From: Thermoprotei archaeon
Lineage (GTDB): Archaea; Thermoproteota; Thermoprotei_A; Sulfolobales; Desulfurococcaceae
Direction of reading: 5' to 3'
Assembly (NCBI GenBank): GCA_003661825.1
Contig: QMWW01000013.1
Span: 1-15,170 of the forward strand
Length of the DNA: 15,170 nt
Part shown: one piece after another, positions 1 through 6,458 of the stretch
Position numbering within the stretch: the stretch's first letter is position 1
Layout of the letters: each line of letters opens with the position of its first letter
Position numbers and translations under genes: made by a program
The notes under the pieces: generated by a model
Told to the model about the DNA's origin: nothing
The model's input: the letters and a program-made list of their open reading frames with translations, nothing else
The model's database searches: none

Positions 1-1
1 C

Positions 2-268
2 AAAAGCCTCAAAGCACGTAGAAGCCTGTTAGGATACTCTATTGAGCAACTTGCAACACTGCTCAATAGGGTTAAGAGCCTCGGAGTACGCGGCGATATA
101 TCGGCGTATGAGATATGCTACTTAGCAGATACAGTTGAGAAAAATACGGGGGAACTAAGCGATCTAAGAGAATACGAGAAGCTTCACAGAGTAGTAAGCG
201 AGGTTAGAGCTGAATTCATGTGCGTTAAACCGGGCACGGGTAAGAAAAGCGGAGCTGAAAAAACCTAG
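2..268 (+). CDS. Unrecognised protein, C-terminal 88 residues (5' end outside window)
   Basis: An open frame runs from the left edge (first full codon at base 2) to a TAG at 266-268. It reads KSLKARRSLLGYSIEQL and continues to a basic tail ending KKSGAEKT. Codon choice (AGA, ATA, CTA, AGC) matches the neighbouring genes, which supports real coding. Nothing inside is a convincing start, so the gene begins before the window. The visible part looks largely helical, with alternating charged and hydrophobic residues, and has no membrane segment. The single Cys pair (about residues 40 and 74 of the fragment) is too sparse for a metal site. I do not recognise the family. The gene converges on the methyltransferase gene, with 33 nt between stop codons. 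Confidence 0.6.
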   Translation, partial: KSLKARRSLLGYSIEQLATLLNRVKSLGVRGDISAYEICYLADTVEKNTGELSDLREYEKLHRVVSEVRAEFMCVKPGTGKKSGAEKT

Positions 269-278
269 GTTAAGCTCC
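251..278. terminator. Nested inverted repeat at convergent 3' ends
   Basis: Outer arms GGAGCT (251-256) and AGCTCC (273-278) are perfectly complementary. Between them lies the 10-bp perfect palindrome AACCTAGGTT (262-271), which contains the TAG stop of the upstream plus-strand gene. The element could fold at the 3' end of either convergent transcript. No oligo-T run follows on the plus strand, so a terminator role is only a suggestion. Confidence 0.3.
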
Positions 279-303
279 AGTGCATTACTCTTAGTGCATT
301 ACT
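279..303. repeat. 11-bp direct repeat, two copies
   Basis: AGTGCATTACT occurs at 279-289 and again at 293-303, separated by 3 bp (14-bp period). The second copy runs into the stop codon of the minus-strand methyltransferase (302-304). Two exact copies this close in a 33-nt gap suggest either a small slippage duplication or a protein or RNA site. No function can be assigned. Confidence 0.5.
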
Positions 304-976
304 ACTTGGTAGCTACAACGTAGATGTTCCGCGTTATCTCAGGTTTTCTCGGATTCTGTACATATATTCCTTTCTCAACAATAGTGAAGCCTACAGCAGT
401 AACAGAATCCACTAGTTCTCTCATCTCGTAGAAGAAATAGTATCTCGAACCACTTCTATCCATAACTATATATCCCTCATCAAATGCTCTCTCTAGCAGT
501 TTCTTCGTCTTTAAAGCTTCTATGGTTGGGCTCCATACAGTGAGTATTAGTGTTCCGCGATCTCTCAGCACTCTATAGGCTTCTGAGAGGAGCAAACTAC
601 GGCATTCGGAACCAGGTATGTGGTGTAGTACCGCTAGAGCAAGTATGGTATCGAAAACCCCGTCTCTAAACGGTAGGTCGAGTATGTCGCCAGCAACACA
701 TACTACATAGGGATCGCCTGCACAGGCCTCTCTAAGCGGAGTAGTAGCAAGGTCGAGCAGCACTAGTCTATCTATAATGCCTAGGCTCAGGAGCCGGCGC
801 GACGTACTAGCTATGCCCGAGCCCAGGTCTAGGGCTAAGCCTTTAGAGTATTCTTCGAGGAATCGGGTACTCCAGGGCTTTACTCGGTAACTAGCCCCTT
901 TTTTCTCAAACCAGCTGATAGTACTTCTCATTATAGCTCCGTATCTGTTCCAGCAGTACTCGGCTGTAACTCTCAA
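302..976 (-). CDS. SAM-dependent methyltransferase, Trm9/ALKBH8-like (candidate tRNA wobble-uridine methyltransferase)
   Basis: This 224-residue class I methyltransferase has motif I LDLGSG (49-54), an acidic residue ending strand 2 (D75), GDILDLPF (96-103) and VLHHIP (116-121). Features beyond the fold recall eukaryotic Trm9 and the ALKBH8 methyltransferase domain: an N-terminal helix followed by YRVKPW (30-35, like the RYKPW of Trm9), the HH motif after strand 4, an LTVWSP strand, and a C-terminal RYYFFYEMRELVD (178-190) resembling the Trm9 RYYHLY...GEL segment. Trm9 methylates carboxymethyluridine at wobble position 34 of tRNA; applying that here is inference, and a general UbiE-like enzyme is the alternative. 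The start is TTG at 974-976. An ATG at codon 16 has a nearby GGAG, but it would remove the N-terminal helix that aligns with Trm9. The gene lies 23 nt downstream of the hydrolase gene and is probably cotranscribed with it. Confidence 0.82.
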   Translation of the reverse strand: MRVTAEYCWNRYGAIMRSTISWFEKKGASYRVKPWSTRFLEEYSKGLALDLGSGIASTSRRLLSLGIIDRLVLLDLATTPLREACAGDPYVVCVAGDILDLPFRDGVFDTILALAVLHHIPGSECRSLLLSEAYRVLRDRGTLILTVWSPTIEALKTKKLLERAFDEGYIVMDRSGSRYYFFYEMRELVDSVTAVGFTIVEKGIYVQNPRKPEITRNIYVVATK

Positions 977-999
977 CGTTCTACATCTGGGCTAAGTGT

Positions 1000-1617
1000 T
1001 TAGGGTCTAGAAGGCTCAACTACTTCTCTGTATAGTCTCCCGAGATCTTCTCTAAACCTGTCTGGGCTATCGAGGTATGCTGGGTGTTTTGCTCCCTCAT
1101 ATAATATGAGCTTCGCGTTTGGGAAGAGCTCTGCCAGCTTCTCCATATCGTTGATATCAATAACGTCGTCTTCTGTTCCTACTACTATGTAGACGGGGTT
1201 TGTGTAGCTTCTATACCATTTAACCAGGGCTTTATCGAAAACCTTGACTGGAGCGATCAGCATAAGCCCCGATGAAGAGTGCTTTGCAGCATACTTAAGT
1301 GCTATGTACCCGCCTAGACTAGCTCCAACCACTACAGGCTTAGATGATCCGAAGAATGCGTGTACAGTTTCGTACACTACATGAACGTTTTCTTCTGGAT
1401 CCGGTGTACGCGGACTACAAGCGCTACGGATACCATAGGGCATATCAATAGCTATAAAGGGTATTTTATCCCGTTCAAGCTGTTCTAGCAGGCCTATATC
1501 AACCCATACACTACTAGTGAATGAGTATCCGTGGAGAAATACTATTGGGAGCCCCGGGACATCGTTTACAAGTACGCGGCACCTGTAGCGTCCAAGGTTT
1601 AGTATCTCCTCTCTCAA
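1000..1617 (-). CDS. Alpha/beta hydrolase, ABHD14-like
   Basis: This 205-residue single-domain alpha/beta hydrolase has an intact triad: nucleophile elbow GASLGG (98-103, Ser100), an acid in GTEDD (Asp150 or Asp151) and His178 in GAKHPAYLD. The HGYSF segment (29-33) supplies the oxyanion region. It is compact, with no cap insertion. HGxxFxSxxW near the N-terminus and GAxHPxYLDxPxxF at the C-terminus resemble mammalian ABHD14A/B (CIB), more than dienelactone hydrolases or esterases. ABHD14B has been reported as a lysine deacetylase; that cannot be carried over here, and the substrate is unknown. No signal peptide is present, so it is cytosolic. The start is TTG, with GGTGAT (1624-1629) six bases upstream. 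It is the first gene of a likely two-gene unit with the Trm9-like methyltransferase. Confidence 0.83.
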   Translation of the reverse strand: MREEILNLGRYRCRVLVNDVPGLPIVFLHGYSFTSSVWVDIGLLEQLERDKIPFIAIDMPYGIRSACSPRTPDPEENVHVVYETVHAFFGSSKPVVVGASLGGYIALKYAAKHSSSGLMLIAPVKVFDKALVKWYRSYTNPVYIVVGTEDDVIDINDMEKLAELFPNAKLILYEGAKHPAYLDSPDRFREDLGRLYREVVEPSRP

Positions 1618-1623
1618 GTACTT

Positions 1624-1629
1624 ATCACC
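1624..1629 (-). promoter_or_regulatory. Shine-Dalgarno site deciding the TTG start of the hydrolase
   Basis: Reading the minus strand, GGTGAT lies 6 nt before the TTG at 1615-1617 and matches the archaeal 16S 3' end. There is no competing ATG nearby, so the TTG start is well supported. Confidence 0.6.
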
Positions 1630-1745
1630 ACTATACTGTTTTAGAATACCTGCTAAACTAAGGTATCGCTTAGTGGGGATCCCTAGCTGGTAGAGAGCAA
1701 ATAGATAGGTTTAACAAGGTATTAGCACAAATACTTACTCATGCA

Positions 1746-1754
1746 TTTACTTAA
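1746..1754 (+). promoter_or_regulatory. Candidate TATA box of the N-acetyltransferase gene (near-leaderless)
   Basis: TTTACTTAA is centred 29 bp upstream of the ATG at 1779, which would place transcription start at or a few bases before the start codon. No Shine-Dalgarno sequence lies at normal spacing, which fits a leaderless archaeal mRNA. The match to a consensus TATA box is imperfect. Confidence 0.4.
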
Positions 1755-1778
1755 TCGATTCAGCGTGGATAAAAAATT

Positions 1779-2240
1779 ATGGATAGAGAAGGCTTCAATG
1801 TGCTTATTAGAGAATATTCTCCTAGAGACATCGAGTGGGTGCTGTGGATAGAGAGAGCATGTTTTCCAGAGAACCAGCAGTACAATGCTACAACGTTTCA
1901 TTCTCTCCACGTAAAAGACCCTAATTTATTCATAGTTGCAGAGTACCAGGGAGTTATAATTGGATACGCGGTAGGAGAGAGATGGGGGGATGTAGGCCGT
2001 ATAGTATCTATCGCGGTTCACCCTAGCTACCAGGGGAGGGGTATAGGGAGTAAACTGCTTGAAGCTTTGGAAGAGAAGATGCTTACTCGCGGCGTCAAGA
2101 CCGTGAGGCTTGAAGTAGGAGTATCTAATACTCCAGCGATAAACTTGTACCTTAAACACGGGTACGAGCCCATTAACATTATCGAAGGATACTATGGAGA
2201 GGAAAACGCGCTTGTAATGGCTAAGCGTATCAAAGACTAG
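1779..2240 (+). CDS. rimI: GNAT N-acetyltransferase, RimI / archaeal N-alpha-acetyltransferase type
   Basis: This 153-residue GNAT protein transfers acetyl from acetyl-CoA, most likely to protein N-termini. IVSIAVHPSYQGRGIG (75-90) gives strand 4 and the pyrophosphate-binding loop (QGRGIG). LEVGVSNTPAINLYLKHGY (111-129) contains the Asn (117) and Tyr (124) that are typical of RimI. The C-terminal NIIEGYYGEENALVMAK is the RimI-type ending found in archaeal ArdI/Nat enzymes. The length is normal for the family. The ATG at 1779 is supported by a TATA-like element 29 bp upstream, and N-terminal residues MDREGFNVLIREY lead directly into strand 1. It stands alone: divergent from the hydrolase unit and convergent with the asparaginase gene (42-nt gap). 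Its true peptide substrates cannot be read from sequence. Confidence 0.9.
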   Translation: MDREGFNVLIREYSPRDIEWVLWIERACFPENQQYNATTFHSLHVKDPNLFIVAEYQGVIIGYAVGERWGDVGRIVSIAVHPSYQGRGIGSKLLEALEEKMLTRGVKTVRLEVGVSNTPAINLYLKHGYEPINIIEGYYGEENALVMAKRIKD

Positions 2241-2282
2241 CAAGCACTGTACCTAAGAACCAGTAGTAGACGTATGGCTGGG

Positions 2283-3251
2283 CTAGTCCAAACCCGATAG
2301 TTCAACGCTTATCTCTCCTTCCCTCACATACCCCACTAGTATGGCTTCAGTATTGTACTTCCACACGATCCCTCCTTTGTAGTCAATAGCTATGAATCCC
2401 AGTGAGTCTTCTCCAACAAGCCTTGTTGCGTACTTTAAAACCGTATTGGCCGTTTCCTCCAAGATCCCCTTCTCTCTATAAACCTGGTCAAGCATCATAC
2501 ACGGCATGGTTTTAATTATTCTCTCACCAATCCCGGTCGCGCTACACGCTATTCTGTCTGTAGCGTAGAAGCCTGCACCAGGTATAGAGGAGTCTCCTAC
2601 TCTTCCAGGAAGCTTGAGCAGGAGGCCGCCAGTGCTAACTCCTGCAACTAGAAGCCCTGTATCGTCTAGCGCGCATGCTCCTACAGTATCGCTAATTACG
2701 ACTGCTTTCTTCAGAATCCTCCTATAGTCGGGGTTCTTCTCTAGGAATACTCTGAGAGCATCTATGTAAGGTCTTGTGTATTTCCCCTCGACTACTTTTT
2801 CCAGGTACTTATGGTAGAGCTCAACAACCCTCTGCGGTGGTGGAGGGAGAGGTGCAAGTCCTTTAACCCTAGCTAGCTCGTCGGCTCCTCTACCTACTAT
2901 TAGTATGTGCGGAGTCTCCTCAGCCACGATCCGTGCTAGCTCAATAGCGTTGCGTGTAGCCCTCACGTCTCCAACTGCTCCTAATAGGCCGTTTGAAGCC
3001 ATAATTCCCGCGTCAAGCCCTCTCTCGCCGAAGAGATCCGGGACGCTACCCCAGCCTGCATTCAGTATACCGGAGTCCTCCATGCACTTAATAGATTCAA
3101 CAACTGCTTCTACCGCGTTGTTCTCCTCTTCTAGCTTCTTCCACCCACGTTTAGTACATTCCTCTACCACTCTCTTAGCTTTCTCCCTCCTCTCTTGAGT
3201 AGAGAGGCTCCAAGCACCAGCACCACCATGGAGTACGAGAGCTTTAACCAT
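2283..3251 (-). CDS. Isoaspartyl peptidase / L-asparaginase (plant-type, Ntn-hydrolase family T2)
   Basis: This 322-residue Ntn hydrolase hydrolyses isoaspartyl dipeptides and/or asparagine. The family is made as a precursor that cuts itself before a catalytic threonine. Here the site reads SDTVGACALD (187-196), so cleavage would fall between Asp188 and Thr189. Downstream are STGG (206-209), the loop PGRVGDSSIPGAGFYAT (215-231) and CSATGIGERIIK (236-247), which bind the substrate carboxyl and amino groups. The N-terminal LHGGAGAW (7-14) and NAGWGSV (64-70) are also family hallmarks. The isoaspartyl role fits a hyperthermophile, where heat damages Asn/Asp. The ATG at 3249-3251 has a perfect GGAGGTG six bases upstream and a TATA box about 44 bp upstream. 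It is divergent from the SpoIIM-like gene. The extended 130-180 linker before the active Thr is the expected variable region. Confidence 0.92.
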   Translation of the reverse strand: MVKALVLHGGAGAWSLSTQERREKAKRVVEECTKRGWKKLEEENNAVEAVVESIKCMEDSGILNAGWGSVPDLFGERGLDAGIMASNGLLGAVGDVRATRNAIELARIVAEETPHILIVGRGADELARVKGLAPLPPPPQRVVELYHKYLEKVVEGKYTRPYIDALRVFLEKNPDYRRILKKAVVISDTVGACALDDTGLLVAGVSTGGLLLKLPGRVGDSSIPGAGFYATDRIACSATGIGERIIKTMPCMMLDQVYREKGILEETANTVLKYATRLVGEDSLGFIAIDYKGGIVWKYNTEAILVGYVREGEISVELSGLD

Positions 3252-3257
3252 ACGCTA

Positions 3258-3300
3258 CACCTCCAATACAAGATCGTAGGTTCGGTATAGCTTAAATATA
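3258..3300 (-). promoter_or_regulatory. Promoter and Shine-Dalgarno of the asparaginase gene
   Basis: On the minus strand the TATA box TATATTTAAG (3291-3300) predicts a start site near 3269, giving a leader of about 18 nt. That leader contains a perfect GGAGGTG (3258-3264) six bases before the ATG. The same A/T block read on the plus strand is CTTAAATATA, so it could also serve the divergent membrane-protein gene, with a leader of about 70 nt. Confidence 0.6.
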
Positions 3301-3391
3301 CTAGCGTTACTCTAAGATTAGTGGGGAAACCTAGTTGTTAAGAGCATGTGGTTAGAGAGAACCCTGTCTAGAGTAGGGGGTTGCTGAGTCC

Positions 3392-4702
3392 TTGTCTTCG
3401 CTTGAAAACATGGTTAGTAGCATAAGATTTACTCGAGAGCCAACCTATATCTACGTTTTGCCGGGAATATTCCTCGCTATATCGATACCGGCCCTCATAG
3501 CCATATCGTTTACAGCCGCCCTCCAAGGTATTGAAAAAGCACTAGCTTCTTGGTACCGCTTACTTGCTCCTCTCTATGCTGGATACTGGCTTTCATCTTC
3601 TTACCTAGCATATAGATCCACCAGGTTAGTGGCAAAGCACCTAGTTGATAGCGGTATAACTAGCTACTACTGGCTCAAGAGAAAAGGGGATGTAGATGCC
3701 GTTAAAGCCTTATATCGCGGAGCACTACTGCGAAAAACCCTACCATCGCCTACTACAAGCCTTCTTCTAGCTATAGTGACCGGTGGCTTAGCATACCCCA
3801 TTATACTACATATTATAGAAAAAACCATTAGGGACCACTGCCACGGCGAGGAAGCAGTATTCCTAGGTAGACCGGGAACCATGCGTATAGGGGTTGAACG
3901 AGGACTACTCGATATATCCGCTTCAGTACTCACTCTTGGGCTTTACCTAGTGTACTGGTGTCTACGGTTCGTAAAAACCTATAACAACCATGTAAAGATA
4001 ATACACGGTAATCACCCAGAACCTCCTAGTTCAGTAACTACCTACAAGGAGGCTCTGCCTAGTTTCTCCACACTAGCTCTATCCATGGTCTTCCTTAGCG
4101 CAGGAATCTATGGGTTGCTTGGTCTCTACGGCTTGCCAAGCTACCCCATGACTGCACTTGGCTATGGATTGCTGCTAGCCAGTTATGCAGTATCGCAGCG
4201 CAGAGGATCCATGTACTCTCAAGCTCTAAGGATATTTGTATTCATATACCTAGTGTTTATATCGGCTACTCTAGTAGGCTTTATCGGTTCTCCAGCGTAT
4301 CTCCAGCTAGCTGGCGAAACGCAGAAGTACATGCAAGCTATTATGAGTAGAGACCCCGTTACACTTACTATCAACATATTCCTAAACAACTACGCTTTAT
4401 CGCTGATATCCCTAGCACCACTGGTAGGGAGCCTCTACATAGGAATGGGGTTGACCAATGCAGGCGTCTTCTACGGTGTAGCTCTTCTGACATCGATTGC
4501 TAAAGGAGACTATAGTGCCTTAACACTACTCCTAATGCCGCATGCTATACTGGAGCTCTTCGGATACGCTCTCTTCACCACTATATCAACTAGAGTAGTT
4601 TATATGGGAGCGAGAAGCCTTGCTAAAGCAGTAATCCTTGGATCCCTGGTACTACTGCTAGCCTCGGTGGTGGAGTCAGCCACTATCCTCATACTAACGT
4701 AG
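3392..4702 (+). CDS. Polytopic membrane protein: DUF4234-like segments joined to a SpoIIM/DUF95-like C-terminal half
   Basis: This 436-residue integral membrane protein has about 9-11 hydrophobic segments (roughly 18-41, 55-75, 122-143, 173-194, 222-247, 253-270, 277-300, 327-368, 374-396, 411-435). Residues 171-200 (ISASVLTLGLYLVYWCLRFVK and following) resemble DUF4234, and 120-154 look like a weaker copy of the same unit. Residues 327-400 resemble the SpoIIM/DUF95 family: an NN pair (332-333), a Gly-rich membrane segment and the signature PHAILEL (383-389). SpoIIM acts in septal membrane remodelling in spore formers; archaeal homologues have no known role. The start is TTG at 3392, with only a weak G-run upstream; an ATG at 3410 (codon 7) is equally possible and keeps all domains. 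Its stop is 2 nt from the convergent PINA stop. Domain assignments are by eye. Confidence 0.75.
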   Translation: MSSLENMVSSIRFTREPTYIYVLPGIFLAISIPALIAISFTAALQGIEKALASWYRLLAPLYAGYWLSSSYLAYRSTRLVAKHLVDSGITSYYWLKRKGDVDAVKALYRGALLRKTLPSPTTSLLLAIVTGGLAYPIILHIIEKTIRDHCHGEEAVFLGRPGTMRIGVERGLLDISASVLTLGLYLVYWCLRFVKTYNNHVKIIHGNHPEPPSSVTTYKEALPSFSTLALSMVFLSAGIYGLLGLYGLPSYPMTALGYGLLLASYAVSQRRGSMYSQALRIFVFIYLVFISATLVGFIGSPAYLQLAGETQKYMQAIMSRDPVTLTINIFLNNYALSLISLAPLVGSLYIGMGLTNAGVFYGVALLTSIAKGDYSALTLLLMPHAILELFGYALFTTISTRVVYMGARSLAKAVILGSLVLLLASVVESATILILT

Positions 4703-4704
4703 AG

Positions 4705-6288
4705 CTACTCTATTCTAACCCTGATCGGTATGTTGTACTTGTTTTCTAGTTTGCGTAGCCTTCTCACTTTCTTGTTGTAGCTCTTAATGAGGGATCTCGG
4801 TATAAGCACTACGAGCGAGTTCTTCTCTACAATGACATCAGCTTCTGGCAGAAGCCTCTGGATCTGTTTAACTAGTCTTTCGTATTCTCCGCCTAACTGG
4901 CTGGCTATAGCGCGCTTTTTAACAGGGATCACTACTGTCTGCTCGCCGAAGGTATATATCTCGTATTCCAGCTCCCCTGTTAGGTAGTCTCTAACCTCTA
5001 TAACTGGCCTAGAGAGCTCGACTTCCTTAAGCCCAGTTGGTAGCTTTACAGTCATTTTGACTTCATACACTTTGTCAACGTAGCCGTTCTTAATGAAGAT
5101 CACGGTATCTACGAGAGAAGGGATCATACCTAGCTCCACTCTCCCTATGAATCTCTGGATAGCGTCAATAGGTGATGTAGCATGTACCACTCCAATCATC
5201 CCTATACCAGCTAGCCTTAGATCGGCATAGAGCTTGAAGTCCTCATCACTCCTCATTTCATCAAATACCGTGTAATCGGGTCTCGATAGCAGTAGTATAT
5301 CGTGTAGCTCTCCCAGATCCGCGTAGTTCTTGCTGTACTGGGTTATGTTAGGTGGAAGGTTCATGTCACGGGGTGACTCAATGGTTTTAACCACCTTACC
5401 CATCCTCATATAGTAGTCTGCCAGTGCTTGTGCAAATGTAGTCTTACCCATACCGGGCGCACCGGCTATTAGGATACCTTCTGCCCTCTCGTTGAGTCTC
5501 TGTATAAGCTTTGGCGGTAAGTCGTAGTCTTCTAGGCTTAGCTTCTTGAGAGGCCTCACAGCGGTTATCTCCCAGCCATCGCTTAGTGGGGGCCGCGTAA
5601 TGACTATACGGTACGTGCCAAGCTGTATGATTGTTGAGCCGGGTCTGTCTATCTCTATAAAACCGTCCCTCCTCCGCCTTGCCTCCTCTATTAGCTGGTT
5701 AGCAATTATCTCTATGTCCCTACGTGTCATAGGAGTCTTAGATACCGATACGTAGATCCAGTCACCGGGTCTACCCTTCTTAGCTATGGGTGTCGTATCT
5801 TCTTTCAAGTGTATGCTCATAGTGGTTTCGTCGAAGAACTTATCAAGCATTAACCCATTCTCGCTGCGCGGCTCGATGTATATTACCGGGATCCCTATTG
5901 ATTCAGCTACTATTTTCTGAACCCTATCACCAGTTACTAGTACAGCTCCTAGGCTATATGCATAGTCTCTTATAGCAGTATTAGATTCTATAGAGTTCTC
6001 GCTAAAGTCCAGATAGCGTGGTACTTCCCCACCGAATTCAAGCTTTATCCTACCGCTTTTCTCCAGCTCTCTAAGCCTCCTGATCTCCTCGAGACCGGCA
6101 TAACCTAGTACGCGGTCGTGTCTAGCATGGTACTCGAGCTCGGCAAGACTAATTCTATGTATTACTATTCTTCCCTCAAGCACGCCCTCGGCTACTAGCT
6201 TTGAAACAATACCTTCTACTAACGCGCTCGTATCAGGTACGTACACTTTCTCGCCAGCTAGCTTAATATCGCTCAATCGCTTGATCAC
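4705..6288 (-). CDS. pina: PINA: PIN domain / ATPase / KH domain protein (Holliday-junction branch-migration ATPase)
   Basis: This 527-residue protein has the archaeal PIN-ATPase-KH layout (COG1855). The N-terminal PIN domain shows VPDTSALV (17-24, Asp19), an acidic residue in SLAELEYH (48-54) and TGDR (119-122, Asp121). The central VirB11/PilT-like ATPase has Walker A GAPGMGKT (276-283), Walker B YTVFDEMR (339-346) and a VVHATS motif (367-372). The C-terminal 460-527 is a KH-like basic region. The Sulfolobus islandicus homologue PINA forms a hexamer, binds the resolvase Hjc and promotes branch migration; a similar role here is inferred from the family. The start at 6286-6288 is GTG, directly after an in-frame TAG. 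A TTG at codon 5 has GGTGAT seven bases upstream and may be the real start. It is divergent from the phosphatase and convergent with the membrane-protein gene. Confidence 0.9.
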   Translation of the reverse strand: MIKRLSDIKLAGEKVYVPDTSALVEGIVSKLVAEGVLEGRIVIHRISLAELEYHARHDRVLGYAGLEEIRRLRELEKSGRIKLEFGGEVPRYLDFSENSIESNTAIRDYAYSLGAVLVTGDRVQKIVAESIGIPVIYIEPRSENGLMLDKFFDETTMSIHLKEDTTPIAKKGRPGDWIYVSVSKTPMTRRDIEIIANQLIEEARRRRDGFIEIDRPGSTIIQLGTYRIVITRPPLSDGWEITAVRPLKKLSLEDYDLPPKLIQRLNERAEGILIAGAPGMGKTTFAQALADYYMRMGKVVKTIESPRDMNLPPNITQYSKNYADLGELHDILLLSRPDYTVFDEMRSDEDFKLYADLRLAGIGMIGVVHATSPIDAIQRFIGRVELGMIPSLVDTVIFIKNGYVDKVYEVKMTVKLPTGLKEVELSRPVIEVRDYLTGELEYEIYTFGEQTVVIPVKKRAIASQLGGEYERLVKQIQRLLPEADVIVEKNSLVVLIPRSLIKSYNKKVRRLRKLENKYNIPIRVRIE

Positions 6289-6315
6289 CTATCCTAACAC
6301 TATGGTTTAAGAGAG

Positions 6316-6340
6316 ATAAATTACTACCCCTTAATTAAGG
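6316..6340 (-). promoter_or_regulatory. PINA promoter with adjacent 12-bp palindrome
   Basis: On the minus strand TAATTTATC (6316-6324) is a TATA box whose predicted start site is near 6294, just before the GTG at 6288. Four bases further upstream lies the perfect palindrome CCTTAATTAAGG (6329-6340), in the position of the BRE or an upstream regulator site, inside the divergent PINA/phosphatase intergenic region. Binding of a dimeric regulator is inference. Confidence 0.45.
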
Positions 6341-6458
6341 TGACTTAACGATTTCTAAGCTTATAGTGTAGCAGAGACCACGGAACTCTAGATAGCTCTG
6401 TCCCCACTCCTAACCCAGGAATTTTAGCTACTTCTACAATACTAGCTAGTATGGCGAA

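Noticed and set aside
1722..2243. Minus-strand frames of 62 and 105 codons opposite the N-acetyltransferase gene
   Set aside because: The acetyltransferase on the plus strand has clear GNAT motifs; the opposing frames show no recognisable motif and no translation signals.
2905..3198. Plus-strand 97-codon frame opposite the asparaginase gene
   Set aside because: It is Ser-rich, lies wholly within a conserved gene on the other strand, and has no upstream signals.
3346..3387. Thirteen-codon frame (ATG 3346 to TGA 3385-3387) just before the membrane-protein start
   Set aside because: It is too short to support, has no SD, and its stop lies 4 nt before the TTG without overlap; chance occurrence is likely.
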